From Acidobacteriota bacterium (GTDB lineage: Bacteria; Acidobacteriota; Terriglobia; Terriglobales; Acidobacteriaceae), in the NCBI GenBank assembly GCA_003224855.1, contig QHZY01000013.1, forward strand, positions 1 to 38,613: a stretch of 38,613 nt of DNA, in the 5' to 3' direction. The notes under the pieces were generated by a model. The model ran no database searches. It was not told where the DNA came from and was given only the letters and a program-made list of their open reading frames with translations. The translations under genes were made by a program, and so were the position numbers. Within the stretch, counting starts at the first letter, position 1. The number at the start of each line of letters is the position of its first letter. This document shows, piece after piece, positions 17,564 through 25,827 of the stretch.

Positions 17564-18664
17564 TCAACGGTTCTCGATCGCCAGCAAGCTCTTTTTTCTC
17601 TCGATGCCCCATCTGTATCCGCCCATTTCTCCGCTCTCGCGCACCACGCGATGGCATGGAATCGCCACCGCCACCGGATTGGTCGCGCACGCACGCGCCA
17701 CCGCGCGGCTGGCCGTCGGCTGGCCGATAGCCTTCGCCACCTGTGAGTAAGACCGGGTCGCTCCGAAAGGGATCGACTGCAGGTACGCCCAGACACGACG
17801 CTGAAAAGCTGTTGCCTGAATGTCCAGCGGCAGCGCCTTGTTCAGTTTCTGTCCCGCCATCTGATGAAGCAGGCTTACTTTCCATTCATTCATAGCAGCG
17901 TCATCGCGCTTGCGGTTGGCAAACGGGAACTCATGCTTCAGTCCCTGTTCCAGTTCCTCATCGGTATCGGCAAACTGTATGGCGCAGATGCCCTTGTCGG
18001 TAGCCGCAATCAGCATTCTTCCCAGCGGCGAATCCGCAAACGTATAGCGAATGGGCGCGGCAATCGCGCCCCGGCGATAGGTATCAGGTGTCATTCCCAG
18101 CTGCGCCGAGGTGCGTTCATACAAACGGCTGCTGGAACTGAAGCCCGCGTCGTACATGGCGCGGGTGACGTTCCGTCCGGCCTGCAGATCGCGCTTGAAC
18201 TGTTTCATGCGGCATGAATCAGCATAGGCGCGCGGGCTTACGCCCAGCACCGCTTTGAAAGTGCGTTGCAGGTGGAACGGGCTTTGCCGAAACTCTTTGC
18301 TCAGCCGCTGCAACGTAACTGGTTCATCGAGGTGCTGTTCGATGTACCGGCATATTGCCTTTACCATCTCCGTTTGACGGCCGGCACCGGTCGCCTGCGG
18401 ACGGCAACGCAAGCAGGCACGGTATCCGGCATGTTCAGCATCTTGCGGCTTGCTGAAAAACATTACATTCTCCCGCCGCGGACGCCGCGATGGGCACGAT
18501 GGCCGGCAGTACACGCCGGTCGACGACACCGCGAACACGAATTCTCCATCGCGGTTCGCATCACGATTCAAGACCGCTTGCCACTGTGGGTCTGTCGTGG
18601 GCTTATGTTCAATTTTCGGTTGCATTTCCATAGTGAGTATCGCATCGGTATTCATAGTTTCCAT
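17564..18664 (-). CDS. ada: Ada: bifunctional DNA alkylation-repair methyltransferase and transcription activator
   Basis: This 366-residue protein (from ATG at 18664) has all Ada parts. The N-terminal Zn/methyl-acceptor domain carries four Cys in VYCRPSCPS and YRACLRCRP (Cys53, 57, 84, 87). An AraC-type HTH follows (about 95-185: LQRLSKEFRQSPFHLQRTFK), then the O6-methylguanine methyltransferase domain with AIPCHRVV (Cys337). It removes methyl groups from phosphotriesters and O6-methylguanine and activates repair genes. The start is uncertain: TTG at 18724, ATGs at 18664, 18655 and 18631 are in frame; GGGAGG lies 15 nt before 18664. No alkA-type gene is adjacent. Confidence 0.92.
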   Translation of the reverse strand: METMNTDAILTMEMQPKIEHKPTTDPQWQAVLNRDANRDGEFVFAVSSTGVYCRPSCPSRRPRRENVMFFSKPQDAEHAGYRACLRCRPQATGAGRQTEMVKAICRYIEQHLDEPVTLQRLSKEFRQSPFHLQRTFKAVLGVSPRAYADSCRMKQFKRDLQAGRNVTRAMYDAGFSSSSRLYERTSAQLGMTPDTYRRGAIAAPIRYTFADSPLGRMLIAATDKGICAIQFADTDEELEQGLKHEFPFANRKRDDAAMNEWKVSLLHQMAGQKLNKALPLDIQATAFQRRVWAYLQSIPFGATRSYSQVAKAIGQPTASRAVARACATNPVAVAIPCHRVVRESGEMGGYRWGIERKKSLLAIENR

Positions 18665-18786
18665 AGAGTAGAATGCGTTCCTCCCATGGACTATCCGAAG
18701 CTTGCGGTCAAAGCGATTCACCAAACGCTTTATTTTCTGCGCACATGCGTGCTACTCTGCGGCTTCATCACAACCAGGAGAATTGG

Positions 18787-20091
18787 ATGCACCGCCGAAA
18801 CTTCCTGATTCGCGCCGGACAGACCCTGAGCGCCGCCGCACTCGCTTCCGCCTTCGAGCGCGCCCACGCGCTTTCGGCCCTTCCTAACCCTGAATCTCAG
18901 GACTGGGAGAGTGTTCGCGCTCTCTTCAACGTCGATCCGCAGATCATCCAGATGTCGGCTTTCTTCCTCGCGTCACATCCCAAACCGGTGCGTGACACGA
19001 TCGAGGAGCATCGCCGCGCGCTCGACGCCAACGCCATTGACTACATCTACGCCAATGACGAAAAGTGCGAAGCTGCCGTATGCGCCGCCGCCGCTCACTA
19101 TATGGAAGTTGAGCCCGGCGACGTAGCTCTTACCGACAGTACCACCATGGGGCTGGGCCTGCTGTACTCCAGCCTGAAGCTATCTCCTGGCCAGGAAATT
19201 CTGACCACCACTCACGATCACTACTCCACCGAAACTTCATTGCGACTTCGCGCCGAGCGCACCGGCACCAATATTCGTCGCGTCAATCTTTATGATGATC
19301 CGGAGAATGCCAGCTCTGCGCAGATTCTTGACCGCCTGTCGAAAGTCATCACTCCCAAGACTCGTGTAGTCGCAGTTACCTGGGTCCATTCCTGCAGCGG
19401 CGTGAAGCTGCCCATCGCGCAGATGGCTGAAGTGGTGAAGAAAGCCAATGCCAATCGCGCTGAGAACGACCGAGCGCTGCTGTGTGTCGATGGCGTCCAC
19501 GGCTTTGGTTCCGTGAACCAGAGCGTGAACGATCTTGGCTGCGACTTCTTCATCTCCGGCTGCCACAAATGGATTTTCGGTCCGCGCGGGACTGGCCTGG
19601 TCTGGGGGAAACCCGAAGCCTGGCGTGTAGCGCACGCCACCATCCCCACCTTCGATCTGGAAGCCTATGAGATGTGGATGAACGTTAAACCTCAGGCGCC
19701 TATTCCGGTCGGCCGAATCATGTCTCCCGGCGGATTTCATGCCTTCGAGCATCGCTGGTCGCTGCACAAAGCTTTCGAACTGCACCAGCAGCTTGGCCGG
19801 GCCCGCGTCGAGCAGCGTATCAACCAGCAAAATGGTCAGCTGAAAGAAGGCTTGTCGAAATTGCCGGGGGTTCGCCTGCGCACTCCCATGTCCCCGGAGC
19901 TTTCTGCCGGCATCACCTGCTTCGAAATTAAGGGTCTCGCTCCTGACGCAGCTGTGCAGAAATTGCGCGCGCAAAATATCGTTGCCAGCGTCACTCCGTA
20001 CAAAACGTTATATGTCCGGCTGTCGCCGAGCCTGCTCACGACGCCGGAGCAGGTGGATCAAACTCTTGCGGCGGTCAAAAACCTAGCGTGA
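18787..20091 (+). CDS. Tat-exported class V PLP enzyme (isopenicillin-N-epimerase-like)
   Basis: This 434-residue protein starts at the ATG at 18787, preceded by CAGGAG at good spacing; an upstream in-frame ATG (18673) has no SD and no conserved residues. The N-terminus MHRRNFLIRAG is a twin-arginine signal, so the enzyme is probably exported folded with its cofactor. Fold-type-I motifs follow: DSTTMGLGLLY (phosphate site), CVDGVHGFG (Asp235, PLP nitrogen) and ISGCHKWIFGPRGTG (Lys261, Schiff base). The family includes cysteine desulfurase-like and epimerase-like enzymes; the reaction here is unknown. The next gene overlaps by 4 nt (GTGA). Confidence 0.88.
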   Translation: MHRRNFLIRAGQTLSAAALASAFERAHALSALPNPESQDWESVRALFNVDPQIIQMSAFFLASHPKPVRDTIEEHRRALDANAIDYIYANDEKCEAAVCAAAAHYMEVEPGDVALTDSTTMGLGLLYSSLKLSPGQEILTTTHDHYSTETSLRLRAERTGTNIRRVNLYDDPENASSAQILDRLSKVITPKTRVVAVTWVHSCSGVKLPIAQMAEVVKKANANRAENDRALLCVDGVHGFGSVNQSVNDLGCDFFISGCHKWIFGPRGTGLVWGKPEAWRVAHATIPTFDLEAYEMWMNVKPQAPIPVGRIMSPGGFHAFEHRWSLHKAFELHQQLGRARVEQRINQQNGQLKEGLSKLPGVRLRTPMSPELSAGITCFEIKGLAPDAAVQKLRAQNIVASVTPYKTLYVRLSPSLLTTPEQVDQTLAAVKNLA

Positions 20092-20744
20092 GCTCAGCCA
20101 TTTCTGCAGGCCAGCATAGCTCGGTGATCACCGCCGTTCATCTCACGCATGAGATCGTTATCAACGCAGCCGCGCCGGCCCGTGAGTGGGAGAATGCGTC
20201 TTCTATCTCGTTCTCTTCCGACTGGCGAGGCGAGCACCCCAATTCTGACTTGCAAACAAAGGTTTGCGCGCTCTGGTCGCAACGCGATTTATACCTGCAC
20301 TTTGAATGCCGGTACCGCGACCTGTTCGTTTTCAACGACGCCGATTCCGACCGCCGTCGCGACAAGCTCTGGGAAAGAGATGTGGTCGAAGCCTTTCTTC
20401 AACCGGACCCTTCTCGCGAACGTTATTACCGCGAGTTCGAAGTGAGCCCTAATGGCATGTGGATCGACCTCGAGGTTTTTCCGGGCGGGATCGCCAACTT
20501 GCGCAGCGGGATGAAATCCTCGGTCGCGCTCAATGACAAGGCGCACACCTGGTCCGCCGAACTGGCCATTCCGATCAAAGCCATAACCGCTGATTTCGAT
20601 CCTGAATCAGAGTGGCGGGTAAACTTCTATCGCGTCGAAGGCCGCCAGGAACCGCGTTCCTATCTGGCCTGGCAGCCGACTGGAACGCCGGAGCCGAATT
20701 TCCACGTCCCGAGCGCGTTCGGCAGAATGAAATTTCAGCTCTAG
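20088..20744 (+). CDS. CBM9-like / carbohydrate-binding domain protein
   Basis: This 218-residue protein starts with a GTG overlapping the stop of the PLP enzyme (GTGA), so translation is probably coupled. The whole chain resembles the family 9 carbohydrate-binding / DOMON-like beta-sandwich: VCALWSQRDLYLHFECRY, LWERDVVEAFLQPD, YREFEVSPNGMWIDLEVF, WSAELAIPI and WRVNFYRVEG. No signal peptide is visible, which is odd for a sugar-binding domain next to a Tat substrate. Ligand and role are not known. Coupling suggests it acts with or on the same substrate as the PLP enzyme. Confidence 0.75.
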   Translation: MSSAISAGQHSSVITAVHLTHEIVINAAAPAREWENASSISFSSDWRGEHPNSDLQTKVCALWSQRDLYLHFECRYRDLFVFNDADSDRRRDKLWERDVVEAFLQPDPSRERYYREFEVSPNGMWIDLEVFPGGIANLRSGMKSSVALNDKAHTWSAELAIPIKAITADFDPESEWRVNFYRVEGRQEPRSYLAWQPTGTPEPNFHVPSAFGRMKFQL

Positions 20745-20750
20745 CAAAAT

Positions 20751-20766
20751 GGAGGCAGAAAACTTG
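20751..20766 (+). promoter_or_regulatory. SD deciding a TTG start
   Basis: GGAGG (20751-20755) lies 8 nt before TTG 20764-20766. The longest-ORF ATG at 20749 overlaps this SD and would add five residues before the signal peptide, so the TTG is preferred. Confidence 0.6.
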
Positions 20767-21261
20767 AAAACTGTACTTGTATCCCTGGCACTTGTAACTG
20801 TGACCTTGCTCGCCCTGGCGCAGGAAATCAAGCCTGGCGTGCTTGGCGCCGATGACCTTAAGCGCGTTGTCCCTTCCGTTTATTTCTTCCGCGGGCAATC
20901 GGCCACTGTGCAGATACGCAACGCCGGCGGATTTGCCGCTGCGGACGGAAAACTTGTGCTGGCTGCTCTGGTTGACACTTCCGGCTACGCCACCGACGTC
21001 CAGGCAAAGTATCAGGGCCTGCTGATCACAGAAATCAAACTGAACGTTCATGGAACATCGCTGCCGCCGGGCCAGTATGGGTTCGGTTTCACGAAGGAAG
21101 GAAAATTTCTGGTGTCGGATGTCGGGGCCAACGATCTGCTCAGAGCAGATACCCAGTCAGACGACAAGCTCACGCACCCTGTACCGCTCAAGATGGCGGC
21201 CGATGGAACAGGTTATCGTCTTTACGCAGGCAGAAAGTGGGTAACTCTGAAGCCGGAATAG
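20764..21261 (+). CDS. Small secreted hypothetical protein
   Basis: This 165-residue protein starts at a TTG and opens with a clear signal peptide (MKTVLVSLALVTVTLLALA, cut before QEI). The mature part is predicted mostly beta (VYFFRGQSATVQIRNAGG, GYRLYAGRKWVTLKP). I do not recognise a named family, though small secreted proteins of this style are frequent in acidobacterial genomes. It follows the CBM9-like gene by 19 bp on the same strand and is probably the last gene of that operon. A hairpin repeat lies 10 bp after the stop. Confidence 0.7.
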   Translation: MKTVLVSLALVTVTLLALAQEIKPGVLGADDLKRVVPSVYFFRGQSATVQIRNAGGFAAADGKLVLAALVDTSGYATDVQAKYQGLLITEIKLNVHGTSLPPGQYGFGFTKEGKFLVSDVGANDLLRADTQSDDKLTHPVPLKMAADGTGYRLYAGRKWVTLKPE

Positions 21262-21270
21262 AGTATTTAA

Positions 21271-21310
21271 AAGGGTGCCCCACTTCTCGCCGTGGTTGCG
21301 AGAAGTGGGA
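21271..21310. repeat. Palindromic repeat copy A (12-bp perfect stem)
   Basis: CCCACTTCTCGC (21279-21290) pairs perfectly with GCGAGAAGTGGG (21298-21309) across a 7-nt loop. It is preceded by GGGTGC, as in copy C. It sits between two convergent stop codons and could act as a bidirectional terminator, although there is no U-run. Confidence 0.75.
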
Positions 21311-21320
21311 ATCACGAATT

Positions 21321-21905
21321 CTAGTGCGCCAGTGACTTGTTCGGCCCCAGCACTTGTTCCAGTCCGGCGCGCCGCCGTAACTCCGCCAGCAGTGCGGTGG
21401 CCGCGTTCTGATAAGTTTTGCTCGGATCAGAGGGGTCCGCCCACACCGCTTCATATACCACCTGGGTCGCTTCCTTCTCGTCCATGCGCAGCGCCGCTTC
21501 CAGTATGTCTACGCGATTGTTCAGCTGGTCATAACAGGTCTGGCAAACCGACGCCGCCTCGAACGATCCCGGATGATTGTCTTCGTTTTCGCAACGGAAG
21601 CTGGCCGCGGCATTGATCTGCATATGCGACGAATAAACCTGCGCTTTAAAAGCTCGCAGAAAATTTTCCCGCTCCTGTTCAAGCGCAGCCTCTTCCACCG
21701 AGGCCGGCGCAACTGCTGTTTCCGTTTCTCCTGAGGACGTAGGTGAAACGCGCTCTGGCGCTTTACACACTGGGCAGGCGGGAAGGTTGGCCGCGTAGTA
21801 AGTCCGGCACTTCGCGCAGGGAAGGCCGTATCCCGCTGACCGCGTCGGGGTCAGCGGCGCAATTACCGCTTGCGACTGCAAACTGGCTGGATCGGTACCA
21901 CGCAC
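21321..21905 (-). CDS. Zinc-ribbon hypothetical protein
   Basis: This 194-residue soluble protein has a GTG start overlapping the 3' end of the TPR gene by 43 bp. A rubredoxin-like C4 knuckle is near the N-terminus (CAKCRTYYAANLPACPVC). A second Cys/His cluster follows (FRCENEDNHPGSF, then CQTCYDQL). The C-terminus is helical. No SD is visible at the GTG, and no ATG occurs before mid-protein, so a TTG at 21881 is the alternative start. Overlap suggests translational coupling to the TPR protein. Function is unknown; a metal-binding adaptor is plausible. Confidence 0.7.
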   Translation of the reverse strand: MRGTDPASLQSQAVIAPLTPTRSAGYGLPCAKCRTYYAANLPACPVCKAPERVSPTSSGETETAVAPASVEEAALEQERENFLRAFKAQVYSSHMQINAAASFRCENEDNHPGSFEAASVCQTCYDQLNNRVDILEAALRMDEKEATQVVYEAVWADPSDPSKTYQNAATALLAELRRRAGLEQVLGPNKSLAH

Positions 21906-23311
21906 TGGGGCGTTGGCGCCAGTCGTGTAGATGACTCGAGCTCTTTTAGTGCTTCGTTATAGCGTCCCTCAGTCATCAGGGTTGCGGCCAGGTAGTAGTG
22001 ATTATTGGCCGAGGGCTCCAGCCGCACGGCGTGCCGGAACTCGGTCTCCGCCGCATCCAGTTTCTGCTCGTCGAAGAACGCCGTTCCCAGGTAGTGGTGC
22101 GCCAGCGCCGAGTCAGGATCGAGTTCCACTGCAACTTTCAATTCGCGGATTGCTTCTTCCTTGTCTTTAACCAGCAACAACGCCTGTCCCAGAACGCGGT
22201 GCTCGGTCGCTCCCTCGGGATTCTGCAGAATCGCCATCCGCAGTTCGGCGATCGCCAGCTTGTAATTCTTTTTGCTCATGAAAGCCTTCGCTAGGCAGCT
22301 GTGTCCGCGCTGCCAGCCCGGATGCTTCCGGAACAGCGTGTTCAGCTCGGTGATGGCCGCGTCGTACTCGCCCTTGTCGCAATAAGTGTTCCCCAGGTTG
22401 TAGCGAATTCCCGGCTCCGACGGAGCAATTCGCTTTGCCTGCAGATATTCACTGACCGCGCTGGTCAAATTGCCCGCATCATGCAACAGCATTCCAAGAT
22501 TGTTGTGCGCCTCCCACATCTGCGGATCGAGCGTGATCGCCTTGCGATAAGCTTTGATGGCCAGCTGCAGTTCGCCCTTTTCCTTCAGCGTGATTCCCAT
22601 GTCGTAATAAACTTCGGCATCGTTGGGGTGCAGCACCAGAGCCTCTGCAAAGGCGTTGATGGCCGCCGCGTAGCGCTGGTTGGCATGAAACCCCAGCCCC
22701 AGAAAACGATAAGCATCGGAGTTTTTAGGATCGAGGCTGAGCGCGGTGCGCGCCTCTGCAATGGCGTTGTCTCCATCTTCATAACGATAGAAAACGTATG
22801 ACAGGCGGCAATGAATGTCGGAACTGCCCGGCGCCAGATCGCGCGCCTCAGAATAGGCGTCGAACGCCGCGTCCCACTGCTCCGTTTGCTGATAAACAAA
22901 TCCCAGTGCAAATTTCAGACTCGCGTCCTGCGGATTCCGGTTGATGAGCTTTTCGAGCGCGGGCTGCGCCAGTTCGAATTTGCGTGCTCGAATCAGCGCG
23001 CTGACCTTGGACACTTCCATCGGGCACGCGCTGCTTCCACCCGGCGCTGAATCCGGCAGCAGGCGAAGGCTCTGTACCAGGGCCGCATCCATACCAGCCG
23101 CGAGCAGGGTCTTGGTATTTGCTTGGTCGATCTTGAATGCCAGGCCACGTTCTTCGAGCAGCCTGCTCAGTCGCGGCGCGGGCATGCCGCCCGCAAACCA
23201 GCCCAGGGCTTCACCACATCCCATTGGACTGGAAACTGCTTGCGCGCTGGCGCCCACCGAGAACGACAAAAATAAAGATACAGACAGAACCAGAAGAAGT
23301 TTGCGGTGCAA
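21863..23311 (-). CDS. Exported TPR-repeat protein
   Basis: This 482-residue protein starts with a TTG preceded by GGGGA, with a signal peptide (KLLLVLSVSLFLSFSVGASA-QA). After a ~90-residue N-terminal region come about ten TPR units between residues 100 and 470. Examples are AEVYYDMGITLKEKGELQLA, AHNNLGMLLHDAGNLTSAVS and AHHYLGTAFFDEQKLDAAE. TPR solenoids are protein-protein scaffolds; the partner is unknown. It overlaps the zinc-ribbon gene downstream and is divergent from tatA. Confidence 0.85.
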   Translation of the reverse strand: MHRKLLLVLSVSLFLSFSVGASAQAVSSPMGCGEALGWFAGGMPAPRLSRLLEERGLAFKIDQANTKTLLAAGMDAALVQSLRLLPDSAPGGSSACPMEVSKVSALIRARKFELAQPALEKLINRNPQDASLKFALGFVYQQTEQWDAAFDAYSEARDLAPGSSDIHCRLSYVFYRYEDGDNAIAEARTALSLDPKNSDAYRFLGLGFHANQRYAAAINAFAEALVLHPNDAEVYYDMGITLKEKGELQLAIKAYRKAITLDPQMWEAHNNLGMLLHDAGNLTSAVSEYLQAKRIAPSEPGIRYNLGNTYCDKGEYDAAITELNTLFRKHPGWQRGHSCLAKAFMSKKNYKLAIAELRMAILQNPEGATEHRVLGQALLLVKDKEEAIRELKVAVELDPDSALAHHYLGTAFFDEQKLDAAETEFRHAVRLEPSANNHYYLAATLMTEGRYNEALKELESSTRLAPTPQCVVPIQPVCSRKR

Positions 23312-23473
23312 TCGGTTTCCCCATCCGCCACTTGGCTCAGACGTACTTCAGCCGGCGGTGATTGCACGATAGTGTTCGCCCGCTGAATCCGTAAGGTCAC
23401 GGAGGTAATTGCACCTTTGGCGGCGTCAGCGTATGCGCGAGATTTCCCCTGCGTTTTTGGCCTTTCTCGAAAG

Positions 23474-23502
23474 TTGACCTGTCATTCAGCTTTAGATACT
23501 GT
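23474..23502 (+). promoter_or_regulatory. Candidate sigma-70 promoter of tatA
   Basis: TTGACC (23474-23479) and TACTGT (23497-23502) are 17 bp apart, 28 bp before the tatA start. The -35 is good and the -10 is poor. Confidence 0.35.
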
Positions 23503-23529
23503 TAGATAGGGCGTTCGCGGAGGGACAAC

Positions 23530-23724
23530 ATGTTTGAAGGTCTTTTTCAACCCATGCACCTGCTGGTGATCTTCGGTATCGCCTTGCTGGTGTTTGGCCC
23601 CAAGAAACTCCCGGAGCTTGGCAAGGGCATCGGCGAGGGCATCCGCGCCCTCAAAGACAGCATGAAAGACCACCCGTCCGTGCAGGCGAAGAACGACGTC
23701 TCCACTCCCGAAACTAAAAGCTAG
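23530..23724 (+). CDS. tatA: Twin-arginine translocase subunit TatA
   Basis: This 64-residue protein has a single N-terminal membrane helix (MHLLVIFGIALLVFGPKKLP), the FGPKKLPELGKGIG hinge, and an amphipathic helix with a charged tail. These are the defining features of TatA/E. TatA oligomers form the passage for folded proteins. GGAGGGA precedes the ATG. tatB and tatC are not next to it, so it is an isolated tatA, common outside proteobacteria. A Tat substrate (the PLP enzyme at 18787) is encoded in the same window. Confidence 0.93.
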   Translation: MFEGLFQPMHLLVIFGIALLVFGPKKLPELGKGIGEGIRALKDSMKDHPSVQAKNDVSTPETKS

Positions 23725-24052
23725 TTCCGGCGTTTCCTGTGCCAACTCGGTTTTAGCGTTTAAAGCCTTTGCCTTCTTCTAAGGGCCTGGGTGCGCCAGG
23801 TCTCGCCGCTTATGCGAAAACTGGGAAGGCGATGTTCAGCCGTCACATCTTCACTCAACTGGAAGTGTTAAAGGGGCTGCTTCCAGGCTGGCCTGCTTGT
23901 CTGAAGCTTTACGAAAATGCCTGCCCCTGCAAAATTCAACGTCGGTTCCACGTGCATAGTGACAAGCCGCGGCGGCGCGCCCGCCTGACAAGGCTCCACT
24001 GACCATTTAGAATCCTCTGTCCTCAACTCTGAACCGTTATGGGAGAGCCCGC
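23725..24052. other. tatA-purB intergenic region
   Basis: These 328 bp hold degenerate palindromic repeat copy B (23789-23826) and no believable gene. The 77-codon open frame from 23769 translates the repeat itself and lacks conserved features. TAGAAT at 24007-24012 is a possible -10 for purB. Confidence 0.5.
23789..23826. repeat. Palindromic repeat copy B (degenerate)
   Basis: The sequence GGTGCGCCAGGTCTCGCCGC is nearly identical to copy C on its left arm and loop. The right arm (GCGAAAACTGGGA) has decayed, leaving CCAG and TCGC paired at the two ends. Confidence 0.6.
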
Positions 24053-25420
24053 GTGATCCCTCGCTACACCCGCCCTGAGATGGGCCGCATCTGGAGTGAT
24101 GAAAATCGTTTCCGCACCTGGCTCACCGTGGAGCTCGCCGCCACCGAGACGCTAGCCGAGGCCGGCATGGTTCCCGTGGCAGCCGCGCGCGCCATCCGCG
24201 AGCGCGCTGACTTCGAGCTCGAACGCATCCATCAGATTGAAGCCGAAGTCCGCCACGATGTCATCGCCTTCACCACCGCAGTGGCGGAGATCGTGGGCGA
24301 ACACGCGCGCTGGTTTCATTACGGGCTCACCTCAAATGACGTGGTCGATACCGCGCAGGCGCTGCTCACCGGCCAGGCTTCGGCCATCATCGCCGATGAT
24401 CTCGAGATCCTCGCGGAAGTTTTGCAGCGGCGTGCGTTCGAGTTCAAAGACACGCCCATGATCGGGCGCACCCACGGGATCCATGCGGAGCCCATCACCT
24501 TCGGCTTGAAGCTCGCCAACTGGTACTCGGAGACGCAACGCAACATCTCGCGCTTCGCGAACGCAGCTGAAGACATGCGGGTGGGAAAGTTCTCGGGTGC
24601 GGTGGGAACATTCGCGCATTTGAGTCCTGAACTGGAAGAGAAGATGTGCGCGCGCCTGGGGCTGAAGGCGGCAGCGATATCTTCCCAGGTGATTCAGCGC
24701 GATCGTCACGCGGCTTATGTCGCCACCCTGGCGGTGATCGCATCGACCCTCGACAAGATTGCCACTGAGGTCCGTCATCTGCAACGCACTGAAGTGCGCG
24801 AGGCCGAAGAGTTCTTCAGCGAGAAGCAGAAGGGCTCATCAGCCATGCCTCATAAGCGCAATCCGGTGACGGCGGAACAGATCAGCGGACTGGCGCGCGT
24901 GGTGCGCTCCAACGCCCAGGCAGGTTTTGAGAACGTGGCGCTGTGGCACGAGCGTGACATCTCACACTCGTCAGCGGAGCGCGTCATCATTCCTGACTCG
25001 ACCATCCTGGTGGACTATCTTCTGAGTAAGACAGCCAACCTGATTGACACCCTGTTGGTGTATCCGCAGCGCATGATGGCGAACCTGGAGAGCACGGGCG
25101 GGCTGGTCTACAGCGGGCAGTTACTGCTAGATCTGGTGGAGCATGGAGTGTCGCGCGAGGAAGCTTACCGGCTGGTGCAGGGACACGCCATGCGCGCGTG
25201 GAAAGAAGGGCTCAACTTCCGCGCGCTGGTTACCAGGGACAAAAGCATTACCGGGCGCGTACCGCGCGAACAGGTGGAGCGAGCATTCGAGCTGAAGCGG
25301 CAACTGAAGAACGTGGGTAAGATTTTTGCGCGGGTCTTTCCATCCACCACCAGGGGCACGAAGGTACACCAGGGAAAGACACGGGCTCATAACCGCAAGA
25401 AAAAATCTAGGGGCGCTTAA
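24053..25420 (+). CDS. purB: Adenylosuccinate lyase with extra C-terminal tail
   Basis: This 455-residue enzyme (GTG start, GGGAGA upstream) cleaves adenylosuccinate and SAICAR in purine synthesis. Motifs are complete: HYGLTSNDVVDTA, GRTHGIHAEPI (catalytic His) and the signature SSAMPHKRNP with the mobile-loop Ser. The family normally ends near KNVGKIFARVFPS (about residue 431). Here 25 more basic residues follow (TTRGTKVHQGK, then a Lys/Arg-rich end), encoded by a dispersed DNA repeat. The stop lies 14 bp inside the convergent doxX gene. Activity is probably unaffected because the tail is outside the conserved fold. Confidence 0.93.
   Translation: MIPRYTRPEMGRIWSDENRFRTWLTVELAATETLAEAGMVPVAAARAIRERADFELERIHQIEAEVRHDVIAFTTAVAEIVGEHARWFHYGLTSNDVVDTAQALLTGQASAIIADDLEILAEVLQRRAFEFKDTPMIGRTHGIHAEPITFGLKLANWYSETQRNISRFANAAEDMRVGKFSGAVGTFAHLSPELEEKMCARLGLKAAAISSQVIQRDRHAAYVATLAVIASTLDKIATEVRHLQRTEVREAEEFFSEKQKGSSAMPHKRNPVTAEQISGLARVVRSNAQAGFENVALWHERDISHSSAERVIIPDSTILVDYLLSKTANLIDTLLVYPQRMMANLESTGGLVYSGQLLLDLVEHGVSREEAYRLVQGHAMRAWKEGLNFRALVTRDKSITGRVPREQVERAFELKRQLKNVGKIFARVFPSTTRGTKVHQGKTRAHNRKKKSRGA
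25344..25384 (+). repeat. CACCAGGG/CACGAAGGTACAC-type repeat inside purB 3' end
   Basis: CACCACCAGGGGCACGAAGG plus seven following bases matches 24 of 27 positions of the unit next to the GxxExxY remnant (6290-6328, read on the minus strand). It begins exactly where the conserved PurB fold ends. Confidence 0.7.
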
Positions 25421-25811
25421 CCAGCATGCCGTCGACTGAGACCGCGCCCCCACCAGTCAGGGCCAGGCAGATGCTTGCAGCGAGCAGGATTAATGGGAAC
25501 TCGAAGCCCATCTTCTGACTCCAGAAGCCGTTCTTTAGGTGTACAAGAAGGATGGCGCCGAGCATATCGATGGCTACGAATATAGCGGCCCAGCGAGTGA
25601 ATAGACCTATTAACAGACAGAGACCGCCGAAAAATTCAACGAGCGTCACCACTACGGATGTAATTCCCGGGAGAGGGATACCACTAGCAGCGAAGAAGCC
25701 GGCGACGCCGTGAAAGCCAAAGCCGAAGAGCTTCTGCCATCCATGGGCAAGAAAGATGACCCCAAGGACTACGCGCAACACAGTCAAGCCGCAGGCCGAT
25801 CTTGAATTCAT
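25407..25811 (-). CDS. DoxX family membrane protein
   Basis: This 134-residue protein has four membrane helices and the DoxX signature near helix 1 (LRVVLGVIFLAHGWQKLFGFG), plus VEFFGGLCLLIGLFTRWAA and the ending VSVDGMLVKR. DoxX-like proteins are linked to quinone/thiol redox stress, but the molecular role is uncertain. AAGGAG precedes the ATG. The MarR gene lies 16 bp upstream on the same strand, making a marR-doxX operon. The last codons overlap the 3' end of purB. Confidence 0.88.
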   Translation of the reverse strand: MNSRSACGLTVLRVVLGVIFLAHGWQKLFGFGFHGVAGFFAASGIPLPGITSVVVTLVEFFGGLCLLIGLFTRWAAIFVAIDMLGAILLVHLKNGFWSQKMGFEFPLILLAASICLALTGGGAVSVDGMLVKRP

Positions 25812-25827
25812 AGCTTTCTCCTTGCCA

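Noticed and set aside
23769-24002. 77-codon open frame after tatA
   Set aside because: It translates palindromic repeat copy B and flanking sequence, with no SD or recognisable domain.
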